A DNA stretch of 43,041 bases from Polynucleobacter hirudinilacicola (GCF_002192535.1 NZ_NAIA01000004.1:1-43041), one strand, 5' to 3'. Positions 23,211-32,959 are shown, counted from the stretch's first letter. Program-made: numbers and translations. Notes: generated by a model not told the origin, from the letters alone.

Positions 23211-23260
23211 AATTTCCTCAAATAAATTAAATAGTGCTGATTATTTAGCCAATTTCAGAT

Positions 23261-23671
23261 CTATGCCGAATGGGGTTTACTTGTTTTATCTACTGTAGGT
23301 AGCTGAGCTTTCTTCCAGGCACTAAAGCCACCCTCCAGATGCGAGACTTTCGGTACTCCCATTTTCTGTAGTGTCTCGGTAGCCAATGCAGAGCGCCATG
23401 CAGAAGCACAGTAGAGAACCAGGCGCTTACCTTCGCCAAAAATCGGCTTGAAGTAGGGGCTCTCTGGATCCACCCAAAATTCCAACATACCTCTTGGAGC
23501 ATGCAGGGCATTGGGAATCATGCCCTCGCGCTCTAATTCTCGAATATCACGAATATCAACAAATACGGTATCGGGGTCACCTAGCAAGTCTTGAGCTTTT
23601 TCTAGCGGAACCGTCTCGATTTCAGCCATCGCGCGGGCAATAAGCTCTTCATAGCCAACTTTTAATTTCAC
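23261..23671 (-). CDS. Single-domain rhodanese-like sulfurtransferase
   Basis: The 136-residue protein has one rhodanese domain (about 22-125). Its active-site loop CASAWRS has Cys88 as the persulfide-carrying residue, and CH2-type segments FVDIRDIRELEREG and HLEGGFSAWKKAQLP close the fold. It moves sulfane sulfur to a thiol acceptor in the cytoplasm; the partner is unknown. The start is GTG at 23671 with an excellent AGGAGG 6 bases away. It is divergent from the Na+/H+ antiporter-like gene and upstream of osmC on the same strand. Confidence 0.9.
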   Translation of the reverse strand: MKLKVGYEELIARAMAEIETVPLEKAQDLLGDPDTVFVDIRDIRELEREGMIPNALHAPRGMLEFWVDPESPYFKPIFGEGKRLVLYCASAWRSALATETLQKMGVPKVSHLEGGFSAWKKAQLPTVDKTSKPHSA

Positions 23672-23700
23672 TAAAACCTCCTAAAGTAACAATGTCATAA

Positions 23701-23718
23701 AGCAGGGCATCACCTGCT
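23701..23718. other. Stem-loop before the antiporter-like gene
   Basis: AGCAGG (23701-23706) and CCTGCT (23713-23718) form a perfect 6-bp stem with a 6-base loop, 11 bases before the ATG at 23730 and in the 58-bp gap shared with the divergent rhodanese gene. It takes the place where a ribosome site would be expected, and no Shine-Dalgarno is visible for this gene. An operator or translational control element is possible. Confidence 0.35.
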
Positions 23719-23729
23719 ACCATTCTGCT

Positions 23730-24992
23730 ATGAACTTTACCGCTACAGAGCTTGGTGCAAGTATTATTTTTGCCATTGCAGTTTTACATACTTTTTGCAC
23801 TGGATATTTTGAGACGCTAGCCAAAAAATCACGTTCCCATGCTGGACTGTGGCATCTGCTGGGCGAAGTTGAAATTGTTTTTGGCTTCTGGGCAGCCATC
23901 CTCATTATCTTCATCTGTTTTATTGATGATTTAAATACTGCAAGAATATTTTTAGACCAGCGCAACTTTACGGAACCTTTATTTGTCTTTGCCATCATGA
24001 TCGTGGCGGCAAGTAAGCCGATTTTATTTGTCTCTACGGAAATTTTGCATCTACTTGCGAAAATTCTGATGCTGGTTCTGCGCATTAGAAGCGCGCCTGC
24101 TTTATATTTTCTGACACTAGCAATCACCCCCTTACTTGGCTCACTCATTACTGAGGCTGCCGCTATGACATTGGCTGCGTTTCTATTGCGTGACTTGGTA
24201 TATCGACACAAATGTTCAACGGGATTGCTATTTGGAACACTAGGCGTTCTTTTTGTAAATATCTCTATTGGCGGAACCCTCACGAACTTTGCGGCACCAC
24301 CAGTACTGATGGTGGCTTCAACCTGGGGATGGACCTCAGCATTCATGTTTACCAACTTTGGTATTGAATCTTGCATTGCAATTTTTATCAATGCCCTTGG
24401 AGCAACATTACTATTTCATAAAGAGCTCATCGAGCCAGGTAATACTGCAAAGCAAAGCAAAATTCCACTAGCTGTGATTGCGATGCACCTACTATTTTTA
24501 CTGGGTATTGTCGTATTTGCTCATGACCCCATCATTTTTATGTGGATACTGCTATTCTTTATTGGATACACCACTGCTTACCCGAAACATCAAAACCCGC
24601 TAATCGTGAAAGAGGCCCTTCTAGTTGGATTCTTCTTGGCTGGTTTAGTGGTTCTAGGGGCATTGCAAGGTTGGTGGCTGCAACCCATTTTGGAAAAGAT
24701 GAGTCCTACAGAAGTGTTTTATGGCAGCCTTGCACTCACAGCAATTACTGACAATGCGGCACTGACTTATTTGGGATCACTGGTAACTGGAACCACTTTG
24801 GAGTTCAAGCTAGCCTTAGTAGGCGGTGCAGTTGCGGGTGGCGGACTGACCGTTATAGCTAATGCGCCCAATCCAGCCGGAATCGCGATCTTACGCCAAT
24901 ATTTTCCAAATGGGGCTGTGTCGGCACTCTATCTACTAATTGCAGCATTGCCACCCACGCTAGTAGCGATTCTGGCCTATCGACTCGTATAG
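23730..24992 (+). CDS. Putative Na+/H+ antiporter family membrane protein
   Basis: The 420-residue inner-membrane protein has about ten to eleven hydrophobic helices. Signature stretches are TPLLGSLITEAAAMTLAAF near residue 132, GGTLTNFAAPPVLMVASTWGW near 180, and the late TAITDNAALTYLGS near 335. VGGAVAGGGLTVIANAPNPAG near 363 is also characteristic. These repeated polar breaks in helices fit the putative Na+/H+ antiporter family of the ion-transporter superfamily; ion specificity is inferred from the family name. A 224-residue frame on the opposite strand (23717-24391) is a shadow. It is monocistronic by position, followed by miaB after 48 bases. Confidence 0.8.
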   Translation: MNFTATELGASIIFAIAVLHTFCTGYFETLAKKSRSHAGLWHLLGEVEIVFGFWAAILIIFICFIDDLNTARIFLDQRNFTEPLFVFAIMIVAASKPILFVSTEILHLLAKILMLVLRIRSAPALYFLTLAITPLLGSLITEAAAMTLAAFLLRDLVYRHKCSTGLLFGTLGVLFVNISIGGTLTNFAAPPVLMVASTWGWTSAFMFTNFGIESCIAIFINALGATLLFHKELIEPGNTAKQSKIPLAVIAMHLLFLLGIVVFAHDPIIFMWILLFFIGYTTAYPKHQNPLIVKEALLVGFFLAGLVVLGALQGWWLQPILEKMSPTEVFYGSLALTAITDNAALTYLGSLVTGTTLEFKLALVGGAVAGGGLTVIANAPNPAGIAILRQYFPNGAVSALYLLIAALPPTLVAILAYRLV

Positions 24993-25040
24993 ACAGTAGA
25001 ATCTGAGCTTCGCCCCCAGTTATAAACCTGAGAACGGCAT

Positions 25041-26387
25041 ATGAAAAAGCTCTATATCAAAACCTTTGGCTGTCAAATGAACGAGTACGACTCGGGCAAG
25101 ATGGCCGACCTCTTACATGCCGATGAGGGCATGGTCATGACTGATACACCAGAAGACGCAGATGTTGTCCTTCTCAATACTTGCTCTATTCGAGAAAAAG
25201 CGGAAGATAAGGTCTTCTCTGATTTAGGGCGTTTACGCGAGCTTAAAAAAACGAAACCCAATTTATTAATTGGTGTTGGTGGTTGCGTGGCTAGCCAAGA
25301 GGGTCAGCAAATTGTGAGTCGCGCACCCTATGTTGATGTCGTATTTGGACCACAAACATTACACCGCCTATCAGATCTACTTTCACAACGTCGTAAGACT
25401 GGCATCCCTCAAGTGGATATCTCTTTTCCTGAAATTGAAAAGTTTGATCATCTTCCTGCGTCCCGCCAAACTCGTGGCTCCGCCTACGTATCTATTATGG
25501 AAGGCTGCTCCAAATACTGTAGCTACTGCGTAGTTCCCTACACGCGCGGTGAAGAAGTATCGAGACCATTTGACGATGTGCTTACCGAAGTTGCCGGACT
25601 AGCTAGCCAAGGCGTGAAAGAAATTGTTTTGCTTGGTCAAAATGTCAATGCCTACCTTGGAAAAATGGGTGGTACTGAGGAGATCGCAGACTTTGCTTTA
25701 CTCATTGAATACATTGCCGATATTCCTGGGGTTGAGCGGATTCGTTTTACTACGAGCCACCCCAAAGAATTCACCCAACGCCTTATTGATGTCTATGCCA
25801 AAGTTCCCAAGCTGGTAAGTCATTTGCATCTACCAGTGCAGCATGGCTCTGACTTAGTGCTCTCTGCCATGAAACGCGGCTATACCGCTCTGGAATATAA
25901 GAGCATTATTCGTAAGATGCGTGCCGTACGGCCTGACTTGACTTTATCAAGTGATTTCATTGTGGGCTTTCCGGGTGAGACTGACGCAGACTTTGAGAAA
26001 CTTTTAAAGATGGTACGAGAGCTCGGGTTTGACAACAGCTTTTGCTTCATCTTTAGCCCGCGTCCAGGAACACCAGCAGCAAATCTAGCTGATGACACTC
26101 CCTATGAAACGAAACTCAAGCGCCTTCAAACACTGTTGGCGCTAGTTGAAGAACAAGCAAATCAGATTAGTCAAAAAATGCTGGGCAATATCGAAAGGGT
26201 GTTAATTGAAGGTCTTGCCAAAGATGGTATCAACCTACAAGGTCGAGCCGAGAATAATCGAGTTGTACATTTCACGGCTCCCGATCAAGAAATTGAATCA
26301 CTGATTGGGCAAATGGTTGATATTCGCATTACCGAAGTCCTCAATTACACCCTCAGAGGCGAATTGGTTGAAGCCCATGCCAACTAA
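25041..26387 (+). CDS. miaB: tRNA-2-methylthio-N6-dimethylallyladenosine synthase MiaB
   Basis: The 448-residue methylthiotransferase adds a methylthio group to i6A37 of tRNAs reading UNN codons. The N-terminal MTTase domain (1-140) has three [4Fe-4S] cysteines, Cys11 ([10 protein letters not shown]), Cys48 ([10 protein letters not shown]) and Cys82 (GGCVASQ). The radical-SAM domain has Cys156, Cys160 and Cys163 ([17 protein letters not shown]). A TRAM domain closes the C-terminus (about 380-445). Length and order match the family. Its last codons overlap ybeY by 11 bases; a ybeZ/phoH gene, often found between them, is absent. Confidence 0.97.
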   Translation: MKKLYIKTFGCQMNEYDSGKMADLLHADEGMVMTDTPEDADVVLLNTCSIREKAEDKVFSDLGRLRELKKTKPNLLIGVGGCVASQEGQQIVSRAPYVDVVFGPQTLHRLSDLLSQRRKTGIPQVDISFPEIEKFDHLPASRQTRGSAYVSIMEGCSKYCSYCVVPYTRGEEVSRPFDDVLTEVAGLASQGVKEIVLLGQNVNAYLGKMGGTEEIADFALLIEYIADIPGVERIRFTTSHPKEFTQRLIDVYAKVPKLVSHLHLPVQHGSDLVLSAMKRGYTALEYKSIIRKMRAVRPDLTLSSDFIVGFPGETDADFEKLLKMVRELGFDNSFCFIFSPRPGTPAANLADDTPYETKLKRLQTLLALVEEQANQISQKMLGNIERVLIEGLAKDGINLQGRAENNRVVHFTAPDQEIESLIGQMVDIRITEVLNYTLRGELVEAHAN

Positions 26388-26835
26388 ACTCACTGTTGAT
26401 ATTCAGTATGCAAGTCCCGCTATCGAGGCAGTGTTGTCTAAAATTGCTTCGGCCGCATTAATCAAAAAATGGGTCAAGGCTGCCACACACCATGATGGAT
26501 TGTTGACACTTCGCTTTGTGAATGCAGCAGAAGGCAAAAAATTAAATTCTAATTTTCGTAAAAAAGATTACGCCACCAATGTATTAACTTTTCCATACGA
26601 GTTTTCTAAAACTATACTAGCTGCAGATATTATTTTTTGCTTACCTGTCATTCAAAAAGAAGCAAAAGAGCAGAATAAGTCTCTCAAAGCCCATTTGGCC
26701 CACTTAATCGTACACGGCTGCCTGCATGCGCAAGCTTACGATCATGAAAATCCAAAGGATGCCAAAAAGATGGAGGCGCTTGAGGTCAAAATTCTGCGTC
26801 AGCTGGGCTTTACAAACCCTTATCTAGCCCAGTAA
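26377..26835 (+). CDS. ybeY: Endoribonuclease YbeY
   Basis: The 152-residue metal-dependent RNase acts in 16S rRNA 3'-end maturation and 70S quality control. The zinc motif [11 protein letters not shown] gives His113, His117 and His123 (H-x3-H-x5-H). The region [15 protein letters not shown] near 61 is the other conserved block. The start at 26377 ([10 protein letters not shown]) lies inside the end of miaB with an 11-base overlap; an upstream start at 26305 would add 24 miaB-antiphase residues. Placement behind miaB and ahead of corC and lnt is the usual bacterial order minus ybeZ. Confidence 0.95.
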   Translation: MPTKLTVDIQYASPAIEAVLSKIASAALIKKWVKAATHHDGLLTLRFVNAAEGKKLNSNFRKKDYATNVLTFPYEFSKTILAADIIFCLPVIQKEAKEQNKSLKAHLAHLIVHGCLHAQAYDHENPKDAKKMEALEVKILRQLGFTNPYLAQ

Positions 26836-26857
26836 TCCATTGTCCCAACTGCTTTTA

Positions 26858-26885
26858 TTGATTTAACTTATTTCTACGCTATTCT
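26858..26885 (+). promoter_or_regulatory. Candidate promoter directly before corC
   Basis: TTGATT (26858-26863) and TATTCT (26880-26885), spaced 16 bases, would start transcription at or next to the corC ATG (26892). No Shine-Dalgarno precedes that ATG, so a leaderless message is possible. Motif matching by eye only. Confidence 0.3.
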
Positions 26886-26891
26886 TGCAAC

Positions 26892-27731
26892 ATGCCTGAC
26901 CCCAATAAATCCCTTTTAGATCGCTTAGCTGATTTTTTAACGCCACAGCCAACGAGCCCTAATGATCGTCGCCAAGAGTTAATTGCCACATTACGTGAAG
27001 CGCAAATTGAAGGTTTAATTGATGCTGATGCGCTCTCAATGATTGAGGGTGTATTTCAAGTTGGTCAATTGTGCGCACGCGATATCTTGGTACCACGCGC
27101 CCAAATTGATTGGATTGATATCAATCTGCCTCTTGCAGATCTGATTAAAACTGTCATTGAAGCAGCGCACTCTCGATTTCCGGTATTTGAAGGTAGTCGA
27201 GATAACGTCATTGGTATCTTATTGGCCAAAGATTTACTACGTCACGTCACTGAAAAAGATTTTCAGGTGCGAGACTGGTTGCGTCCAGCAGTCTTTATTC
27301 CTGAATCAAAGCGCTTGAGCGTTCTATTAAGAGACTTTAAAGACAACCGCAATCATTTGGCTGTTGTGGTTGATGAATACAGTGGAATAGCCGGCATTAT
27401 TACTATTGAAGATGTGCTCGAGCAAATCGTCGGCGATATTGAAGACGAACATGATATTGATGAAGAGGCTGACAACATCATCTCTCTAGATAATGGTGAC
27501 ATTCGGGTAAAAGGCATCACCGAACTGGAGCAATTTAATGCAGCACTCGGCACTCAATTTGCAGAAGAAGATATTGAAACCGTAGCCGGCCTTGTTGTTC
27601 AGCATCTAGGTCGTGTTCCAAAAATTGGTGAACTGATGACTATAGATGGCATTGAGTTTGAGGTGCTGCGTGCTGACCCGCGACAAGTTCATATTTTACT
27701 GGCGCGCCAAATACCAAAATCTACTGATTGA
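26892..27731 (+). CDS. corC: CBS-domain protein CorC/YbeX
   Basis: The 279-residue cytoplasmic protein has two CBS repeats (about 60-120 and 125-185) after a conserved lead FQVGQLCARDILVPRAQIDWI. The acidic hinge VVVDEYSGIAGIITIEDVLEQIVGDIEDEHD would be typical of this family, and a C-terminal CorC/HlyC domain (about 200-275) follows. It lacks the membrane part of full magnesium exporters. YbeX/CorC is linked to magnesium efflux and ribosome metabolism. The ATG has no clear ribosome site. Its TGA overlaps the TTG start of lnt by 4 bases, coupling it to lipoprotein acylation. Confidence 0.93.
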   Translation: MPDPNKSLLDRLADFLTPQPTSPNDRRQELIATLREAQIEGLIDADALSMIEGVFQVGQLCARDILVPRAQIDWIDINLPLADLIKTVIEAAHSRFPVFEGSRDNVIGILLAKDLLRHVTEKDFQVRDWLRPAVFIPESKRLSVLLRDFKDNRNHLAVVVDEYSGIAGIITIEDVLEQIVGDIEDEHDIDEEADNIISLDNGDIRVKGITELEQFNAALGTQFAEEDIETVAGLVVQHLGRVPKIGELMTIDGIEFEVLRADPRQVHILLARQIPKSTD

Positions 27732-29275
27732 GAATTACCTTGGTTGATCTGTATTCAGGCAAGGGCCCTCAAAAATTGAATGCAGTAGCACTCCTTGCGC
27801 TTTTTGTATTGGGCGCCCTACTGGCTGTTACCGCCGAGCTTCCCTATGGCGGCTGGATCCACATCCCCCTTCTCAGTATTATTTGGTGGCGACTTAGCCT
27901 GCTAAAAGATTGTTCAATAAAACAGTATTTTTTCTCTAGCCTGATATTTGGGATTGGCTACTTTATTGTGGGGCTTTGGTGGCTATATATCAGCCTGCAC
28001 GATATCGGCGGCATGAATGCCCTGCTTTCCTGTGTGGCTGTTTTTTTGTTGTCCGCCTATGTCTCTCTCTATTTCTCAATCGCTTGTTTATCGATTCGCA
28101 TCTTTAAAAGCTCTTCGATATCTGGTTTATTTTTAGCTGCGAGCTGGGCAGTCAGTGAATATCTGCGCGGGGAGATTTTTACAGGATTTCCTTGGATGGG
28201 ATTTGCAGAAGCACAAGTAAATGGGCCATTTGCAACCATCGCTCCTTATTTTGGCGGTTTGGCTTGTACTTTTTTAGCGGTGTATGCATCCTGGCAAATC
28301 TTTCAGCTGAATAAACATCCGCGTTATTGCATCTTGACGCTGGGACTAGTTTGCTTAATCACTATTAGCTCAAACTTCTGGAGTTTTACCAAACCAATTG
28401 GCGAACCCCTCAAGATTGAACTGGTACAAGGTAATTTTCCACAAAGCATGTTCACCAACCCCGAGGGTGTCTTAAAGCAAATTCATTTTTATAGCAATGC
28501 CATGACGCAATCTCGGGCTGAGCTTGTGATCTCGCCAGAAACTGCTTTTGCTTGGCCCACAAATAATCTTCCAGCTGGGCTTATAGAAAATCTTCAAAGT
28601 CTTTCTAGCAATGCTCAAACCAACTTACTCTTTGGCGTCATTGGGCGTCACACAAATCCAGATAATGGAAGAGAATTTTCTAACCGAGCCCTGGGTCTAT
28701 CCCCTGCTCAAGACGCATATCAATACGATAAGAATCACCTAGTGCCTTTTGGAGAATTTATTCCACCCGGTTTTCGTTGGTTCGTTAATGCTTTTAGTGT
28801 TCCCTTAAGTGATTTTGCAAGAGGTGGCGATGCGCAAGATAACTTCATCATTAGAAGGCAGAAGCAAGACCCGCTCTATGCAGCGATCACGATTTGTTAT
28901 GAGGATGTTTTTGGTGGCGAGCTTGCTAGTCGTATTCGGAATAATGCCCAACCAACGAATTTACTCATCAATTTAACGAACCTGGCTTGGTTTGGTAAAT
29001 CACAAGCGCCTACCCAGCAATTACGACTCTCTCAATTACGCTCACTCGAAACTGGCCTACCGGCCCTTCGGGCTACCAATACTGGCATCACTGCTGTATT
29101 GGGCCCTGATGGCAAAGTACTTGCAGCTCTCCCTGAATTTACCCAAGCAAGCTTAAGTACGGAAGTTCAGGCCTATGAGGGTAAAACGCCTTATGTCTTT
29201 TGGGGTAATTTCCCAATTTTGAGCTTTTCTTGCCTCTTACTGATCTGGGGCCTGATTCGTCATCGACGTTTTTAG
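27728..29275 (+). CDS. lnt: Apolipoprotein N-acyltransferase Lnt
   Basis: The 515-residue inner-membrane enzyme adds the third acyl chain to the N-terminal Cys of lipoproteins. The N-terminal part (about 15-215) holds several hydrophobic helices. The periplasmic nitrilase-like domain has the catalytic triad Glu271 (ISPETAFAWP), Lys335 (YDKNHLVPFGEFIP) and Cys390 (ITICYEDVFG). A last helix closes the protein. Translation most likely starts at the TTG overlapping corC (TTGA); a second TTG at 27740 is an alternative. It follows ybeY and corC in the conserved cluster. Confidence 0.95.
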   Translation: MRITLVDLYSGKGPQKLNAVALLALFVLGALLAVTAELPYGGWIHIPLLSIIWWRLSLLKDCSIKQYFFSSLIFGIGYFIVGLWWLYISLHDIGGMNALLSCVAVFLLSAYVSLYFSIACLSIRIFKSSSISGLFLAASWAVSEYLRGEIFTGFPWMGFAEAQVNGPFATIAPYFGGLACTFLAVYASWQIFQLNKHPRYCILTLGLVCLITISSNFWSFTKPIGEPLKIELVQGNFPQSMFTNPEGVLKQIHFYSNAMTQSRAELVISPETAFAWPTNNLPAGLIENLQSLSSNAQTNLLFGVIGRHTNPDNGREFSNRALGLSPAQDAYQYDKNHLVPFGEFIPPGFRWFVNAFSVPLSDFARGGDAQDNFIIRRQKQDPLYAAITICYEDVFGGELASRIRNNAQPTNLLINLTNLAWFGKSQAPTQQLRLSQLRSLETGLPALRATNTGITAVLGPDGKVLAALPEFTQASLSTEVQAYEGKTPYVFWGNFPILSFSCLLLIWGLIRHRRF

Positions 29276-29281
29276 TCATTT

Positions 29282-29310
29282 TTGACTGCATCCCCTGCTA
29301 GCCATGTAAA
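29282..29310 (+). promoter_or_regulatory. Candidate sigma-70 promoter of glyQS
   Basis: TTGACT (29282-29287) and TGTAAA (29305-29310) with exactly 17 bases between them lie 24 bases before the glyQ ATG, in the 59-base gap after lnt. The -35 matches 5 of 6 consensus bases and the -10 four of 6. Confidence 0.5.
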
Positions 29311-29334
29311 ATCAACGGCTTAGCCAGGTTAATC

Positions 29335-30219
29335 ATGCTTACTTTTCAGCAAATCATTCTCAAACTTCAAGATTATTGGGACCAACAAGGTTGCGCCCTG
29401 TTGCAGCCTATCGATCTCGAAGTTGGTGCGGGCACATCCCACACCGCAACCTTCCTGCGCGCTATTGGTCCAGAGCCTTGGAAAGCAGCTTATGTTCAGC
29501 CGTCCCGGCGACCCAAGGATGGTCGCTATGGCGAGAATCCAAATCGCTTACAACACTACTATCAATATCAAGTTGTTCTAAAGCCAGCCCCTGAAAATAT
29601 TCTTGAGCTCTATCTGGGATCCCTCGCAGCATTAGGGCTTGATCTCAAAGAAAATGATGTCCGTTTTGTTGAAGATGATTGGGAAAATCCTACGCTGGGA
29701 GCCTGGGGTCTGGGTTGGGAAGTTTGGTTAAACGGCATGGAAGTAACTCAGTTCACCTATTTCCAACAGGTAGGTGGCTTAGATTGCAAACCAGTTCTGG
29801 GCGAAATTACTTACGGTATCGAACGCCTAGCGATGTACATTCAAAATTGCTCAAACGTTTATGACCTCGTTTGGGCAGATGGTATTTCCTATGGTGACGT
29901 ATATCACCAAAACGAAGTGGAGCAATCTTGCTACAACTTTGAACACTCCAATACTGATTTGCTTTTTGCAAACTTTACAAATTACGAAAGCGAAGCAAAA
30001 CGCCTCATGGAAGTGCCGCTTGCTCTCCCCGCCTATGAAATGGTTCTCAAAGCAGCGCACACCTTTAACCTGCTTGACGCACGTGGCGCTATTTCAGTAA
30101 CCGAACGGGCGGCCTATATTGGTCGTATCCGCAATCTTTCTCGCTCAGTCGCTCAAGCTTATTTTGAATCTCGTGAAAAGCTCGGCTTCCCAATGTGTCA
30201 ACGCCAGGCCAAGGTTTAG
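29335..30219 (+). CDS. glyQ: Glycyl-tRNA synthetase alpha subunit
   Basis: The 294-residue alpha chain of the bacterial alpha2-beta2 glycyl-tRNA synthetase is a class II aminoacylation core. It opens [19 protein letters not shown] and continues [20 protein letters not shown], the usual start of Gly[21 protein letters not shown] and [20 protein letters not shown] carry motif 2 residues; [25 protein letters not shown] sequence near 125 and [18 protein letters not shown] near 245 follow. It charges tRNA-Gly together with GlyS, which starts 25 bases later. A likely promoter lies just upstream. Confidence 0.97.
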   Translation: MLTFQQIILKLQDYWDQQGCALLQPIDLEVGAGTSHTATFLRAIGPEPWKAAYVQPSRRPKDGRYGENPNRLQHYYQYQVVLKPAPENILELYLGSLAALGLDLKENDVRFVEDDWENPTLGAWGLGWEVWLNGMEVTQFTYFQQVGGLDCKPVLGEITYGIERLAMYIQNCSNVYDLVWADGISYGDVYHQNEVEQSCYNFEHSNTDLLFANFTNYESEAKRLMEVPLALPAYEMVLKAAHTFNLLDARGAISVTERAAYIGRIRNLSRSVAQAYFESREKLGFPMCQRQAKV

Positions 30220-30244
30220 GCCTCAAGATTGAATTAATCCACTT

Positions 30245-32383
30245 ATGAGCACAAGCAATTCACCTACACTGTCCGCTACTTTATTAATTGAAGTATTTAC
30301 TGAAGAATTACCCCCCAAATCCTTGCGTCGCTTAGGTGATGCATTTAGTGAGGGAATCTTTACAGTCTTAAAGGGTGCAGGTCTAGCTAATGAAGCCTCA
30401 AAAGTCATTAGCTTTGCTACACCACGTCGCCTGGCAGTTCAAATCAGCAATGTGCTTGATCAAGCGCCCGACTACCCCGTACGTGAAAAACTATTGCCGA
30501 CCAGTATTGCCTTTGATGCTCAAGGAAAAGCGACTCCACCATTATTAAAAAAATTAGGTGTGCTCGGTTATGGTGATATCGATATCGCCACTCTTGAAAA
30601 GGCTGGTGAAGGTAAAAATGAAGCTCTGTATCTAAATGTGATAGCTAAAGGTGCGGCACTAGAGCACACTGCGCAAATTGCCCTTGAACAAACACTGAGT
30701 AAATTGCCGATTGCCAAAATGATGCACTATCAAGTGCTCCAGAAAAATGGTCAATTAGCAGACGTACAATTTGCTCGTCCAGCCCACAGCATCATTGCTT
30801 TACACGGCGATCAGATCCTCAAGATCAGCAGCCTAGGAATCGCTGCTAGCAACCATACTGAAGGGCATCGCTTCCTAGCGCCGGGTAATGTCACTATCAC
30901 CTCTGCTGACCAATATGAAAATGAGTTGCAAGCTAAGGCTAAGGTAATCCCAAGTTTTAATCAGCGCAGAGCTCAAATCGAGGCGGCCCTCTTAAAGGCG
31001 GCTGGTGATGACTTAGTATTAATGCCTGACAGCTTATTGGATGAGGTGACCTCTCTAGTTGAGTGGCCCGCTATTTATGAGTGCCACTTCGATCAAGAAT
31101 TTTTGGAAGTGCCCCAAGAATGCTTAATTTTGACAATGCAAACCAATCAAAAGTATTTTGCATTGACTGACAAACAAGGTAAGTTGCGCAATCGCTTCTT
31201 AATTGTTTCCAATATTGAAACTACTAAGCCACAAGCCATCATCTCTGGTAACGAGCGCGTTGTGCGTCCGCGCCTTGCAGATGCACGCTTCTTCTTCCAG
31301 CAAGATCAAAAGCGCGCCTTAGCTACTCGTGTTGCTGATCTTGGCAAGGTGGTCTATCACAATCAATTGGGCAGTCAACTTGAGCGCGCCCGACGTGTTC
31401 AGGCCCTTGCTACGGGTATTGCAAAAGAACTCAATGCCGATGAAAAGCTCGCAAGTCGTGCTGCAGAGATTGCAAAGACTGACTTGCTAACCGATATGGT
31501 CGGTGAATTTCCAGAACTTCAAGGCATCATGGGTCGCTACTATGCAGTGCATGATGGCGAAAATCCGGAAGTTGCCGCCGCATGTAGCGAGCACTATATG
31601 CCGCGCTTTGCAGGCGATTCTCTGCCACAGACGGTAACTGGAACCATCCTAGCCATTGCCGATAAGCTTGAAACCTTAGTGGGCATTTGGGGTGTTGGAC
31701 TTGCACCAACGGGTGATAAAGACCCATATGCATTGCGTCGTCATGCTTTAGGTATTTGCCGCTTGCTTTTAGAAAAGAATCTGTCTCTGAGTCTGCCAGC
31801 GCTAATTGAATTAGCCCGTGCGCAGTTTTCACAAAAAGATGTTCAAGAAAAGGCAAATGCTGCTGACATTTATGCATTCATCATCGATCGTCTGCGTGCT
31901 TACCTGCGTGATCAATCGATTGCTGGTAAACCATTTACCAGTGCTGAAATCGATGCTGTTCTGAGCCAAGAGCCAAAGCAAATTAATGACTTGATTCAAC
32001 GTTTAACTGCCTTACGTGAATTTAATGCTCTCACGGAAGCCGCTCAACTTGCTGCTGCAAATAAACGGATTAGCAATATTCTGAAGAAAACAACTACCGC
32101 CATTCCTACGGCATGCTCTACTAAGTTATTGCAAATTCCCGCAGAAACCAAGCTATATCAAGCCTTGGAAAGCATTACTCCTGCCCTCAGCACCGCTTAT
32201 GAGAAACGTCAATTTGTTGAATTATTAAGAGCGCTTGTTGCTTTAAGTGCGCCTATTGATCAATTTTTTGCCGATGTGATGGTGATGGACCCTAATCCTG
32301 AGTTGCGTGATAACCGCCTAGCTCTCCTGCAACAACTCCACCAGAAAATGAATCTCGTTGCCGATCTCGGCAAATTAGCATGA
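30245..32383 (+). CDS. glyS: Glycyl-tRNA synthetase beta subunit
   Basis: The 712-residue beta chain binds tRNA and completes the GlyQS enzyme. It begins with SATLLIEVFTEELPPKSLRRL, the family start trimmed here by a few residues. VEWPAIYECHFDQEFLEVPQE near 275 and NERVVRPRLADARFFFQQD near 334 follow. The HD-like domain has KTDLLTDMVGEFPELQG and PTGDKDPYALRRHALGICR. An anticodon-binding-like C-terminus ends the chain. Length is close to the usual 690-ish. Its stop overlaps the gmhB ATG by 4 bases (ATGA). Confidence 0.97.
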   Translation: MSTSNSPTLSATLLIEVFTEELPPKSLRRLGDAFSEGIFTVLKGAGLANEASKVISFATPRRLAVQISNVLDQAPDYPVREKLLPTSIAFDAQGKATPPLLKKLGVLGYGDIDIATLEKAGEGKNEALYLNVIAKGAALEHTAQIALEQTLSKLPIAKMMHYQVLQKNGQLADVQFARPAHSIIALHGDQILKISSLGIAASNHTEGHRFLAPGNVTITSADQYENELQAKAKVIPSFNQRRAQIEAALLKAAGDDLVLMPDSLLDEVTSLVEWPAIYECHFDQEFLEVPQECLILTMQTNQKYFALTDKQGKLRNRFLIVSNIETTKPQAIISGNERVVRPRLADARFFFQQDQKRALATRVADLGKVVYHNQLGSQLERARRVQALATGIAKELNADEKLASRAAEIAKTDLLTDMVGEFPELQGIMGRYYAVHDGENPEVAAACSEHYMPRFAGDSLPQTVTGTILAIADKLETLVGIWGVGLAPTGDKDPYALRRHALGICRLLLEKNLSLSLPALIELARAQFSQKDVQEKANAADIYAFIIDRLRAYLRDQSIAGKPFTSAEIDAVLSQEPKQINDLIQRLTALREFNALTEAAQLAAANKRISNILKKTTTAIPTACSTKLLQIPAETKLYQALESITPALSTAYEKRQFVELLRALVALSAPIDQFFADVMVMDPNPELRDNRLALLQQLHQKMNLVADLGKLA

Positions 32384-32952
32384 GCATCAGCTCCTCTAAA
32401 CTCATTATCCTTGATCGCGATGGCGTGATCAATGAAGATCGTGATGATTATGTTAAATCTGTTGATGAATGGATCCCGCTACCTAGAAGCCTAGAAGCTA
32501 TCGCATTACTGAATCAAGCGGGCTATCAAGTAGCAATCGCAACCAATCAGTCTGGCTTATCGAGAGGTTATTTCACGATCAATGATTTACATGCAATGCA
32601 CAGCAAAATGGATAAGCTCCTTCAACCATTAGGTGGTCATATAGACAGCATCTTTTTTTGCCCTCATGTAGATTCACATGGCTGCGATTGTCGAAAGCCC
32701 GCCCCTGGCCTTATCAAAGAGATTGCCTTGCGTTATAAAAAATCAGAAAGTACTCAACCGCTGTTAGGTGTACCCATTGTTGGTGACTCATTACGAGATC
32801 TGCAAGCTGGCATCGCGCTGGGAGCCTCGCCTCATCTAGTATTGACTGGTAAAGGTCAAAAAACATTGGAAAAGGGTAACTTACCAGAGGGTACGCAAAT
32901 TCATGCTGATCTCATGGCATTCACAAACGCGCTGCTCGAAAGTACTGTGTAA
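32380..32952 (+). CDS. gmhB: D-glycero-beta-D-manno-heptose 1,7-bisphosphate 7-phosphatase
   Basis: The 190-residue HAD-superfamily phosphatase of LPS heptose synthesis has the DxD nucleophile motif LDRDGVIN (Asp12, Asp14), the TNQSGLSRGYF substrate loop, a zinc site CPHVDSHGCDC (Cys94, His96, Cys102, Cys104) and the C-terminal VGDSLRDLQAG motif. It makes heptose 1-phosphate for ADP-heptose. It is translationally coupled to glyS by ATGA and followed 7 bases later by the PlsC-like gene. Confidence 0.95.
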   Translation: MSISSSKLIILDRDGVINEDRDDYVKSVDEWIPLPRSLEAIALLNQAGYQVAIATNQSGLSRGYFTINDLHAMHSKMDKLLQPLGGHIDSIFFCPHVDSHGCDCRKPAPGLIKEIALRYKKSESTQPLLGVPIVGDSLRDLQAGIALGASPHLVLTGKGQKTLEKGNLPEGTQIHADLMAFTNALLESTV

Positions 32953-32959
32953 AGAAAAC

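Noticed and set aside
23717..24391. 224-residue open frame opposite the antiporter-like gene
   Set aside because: It is rich in Lys/Met/Ser without domain features and lies fully antisense to a well-supported membrane protein; a shadow frame.
26305..26376. Longer start for ybeY
   Set aside because: The extra 24 residues lie inside miaB in another frame and are not part of the family.
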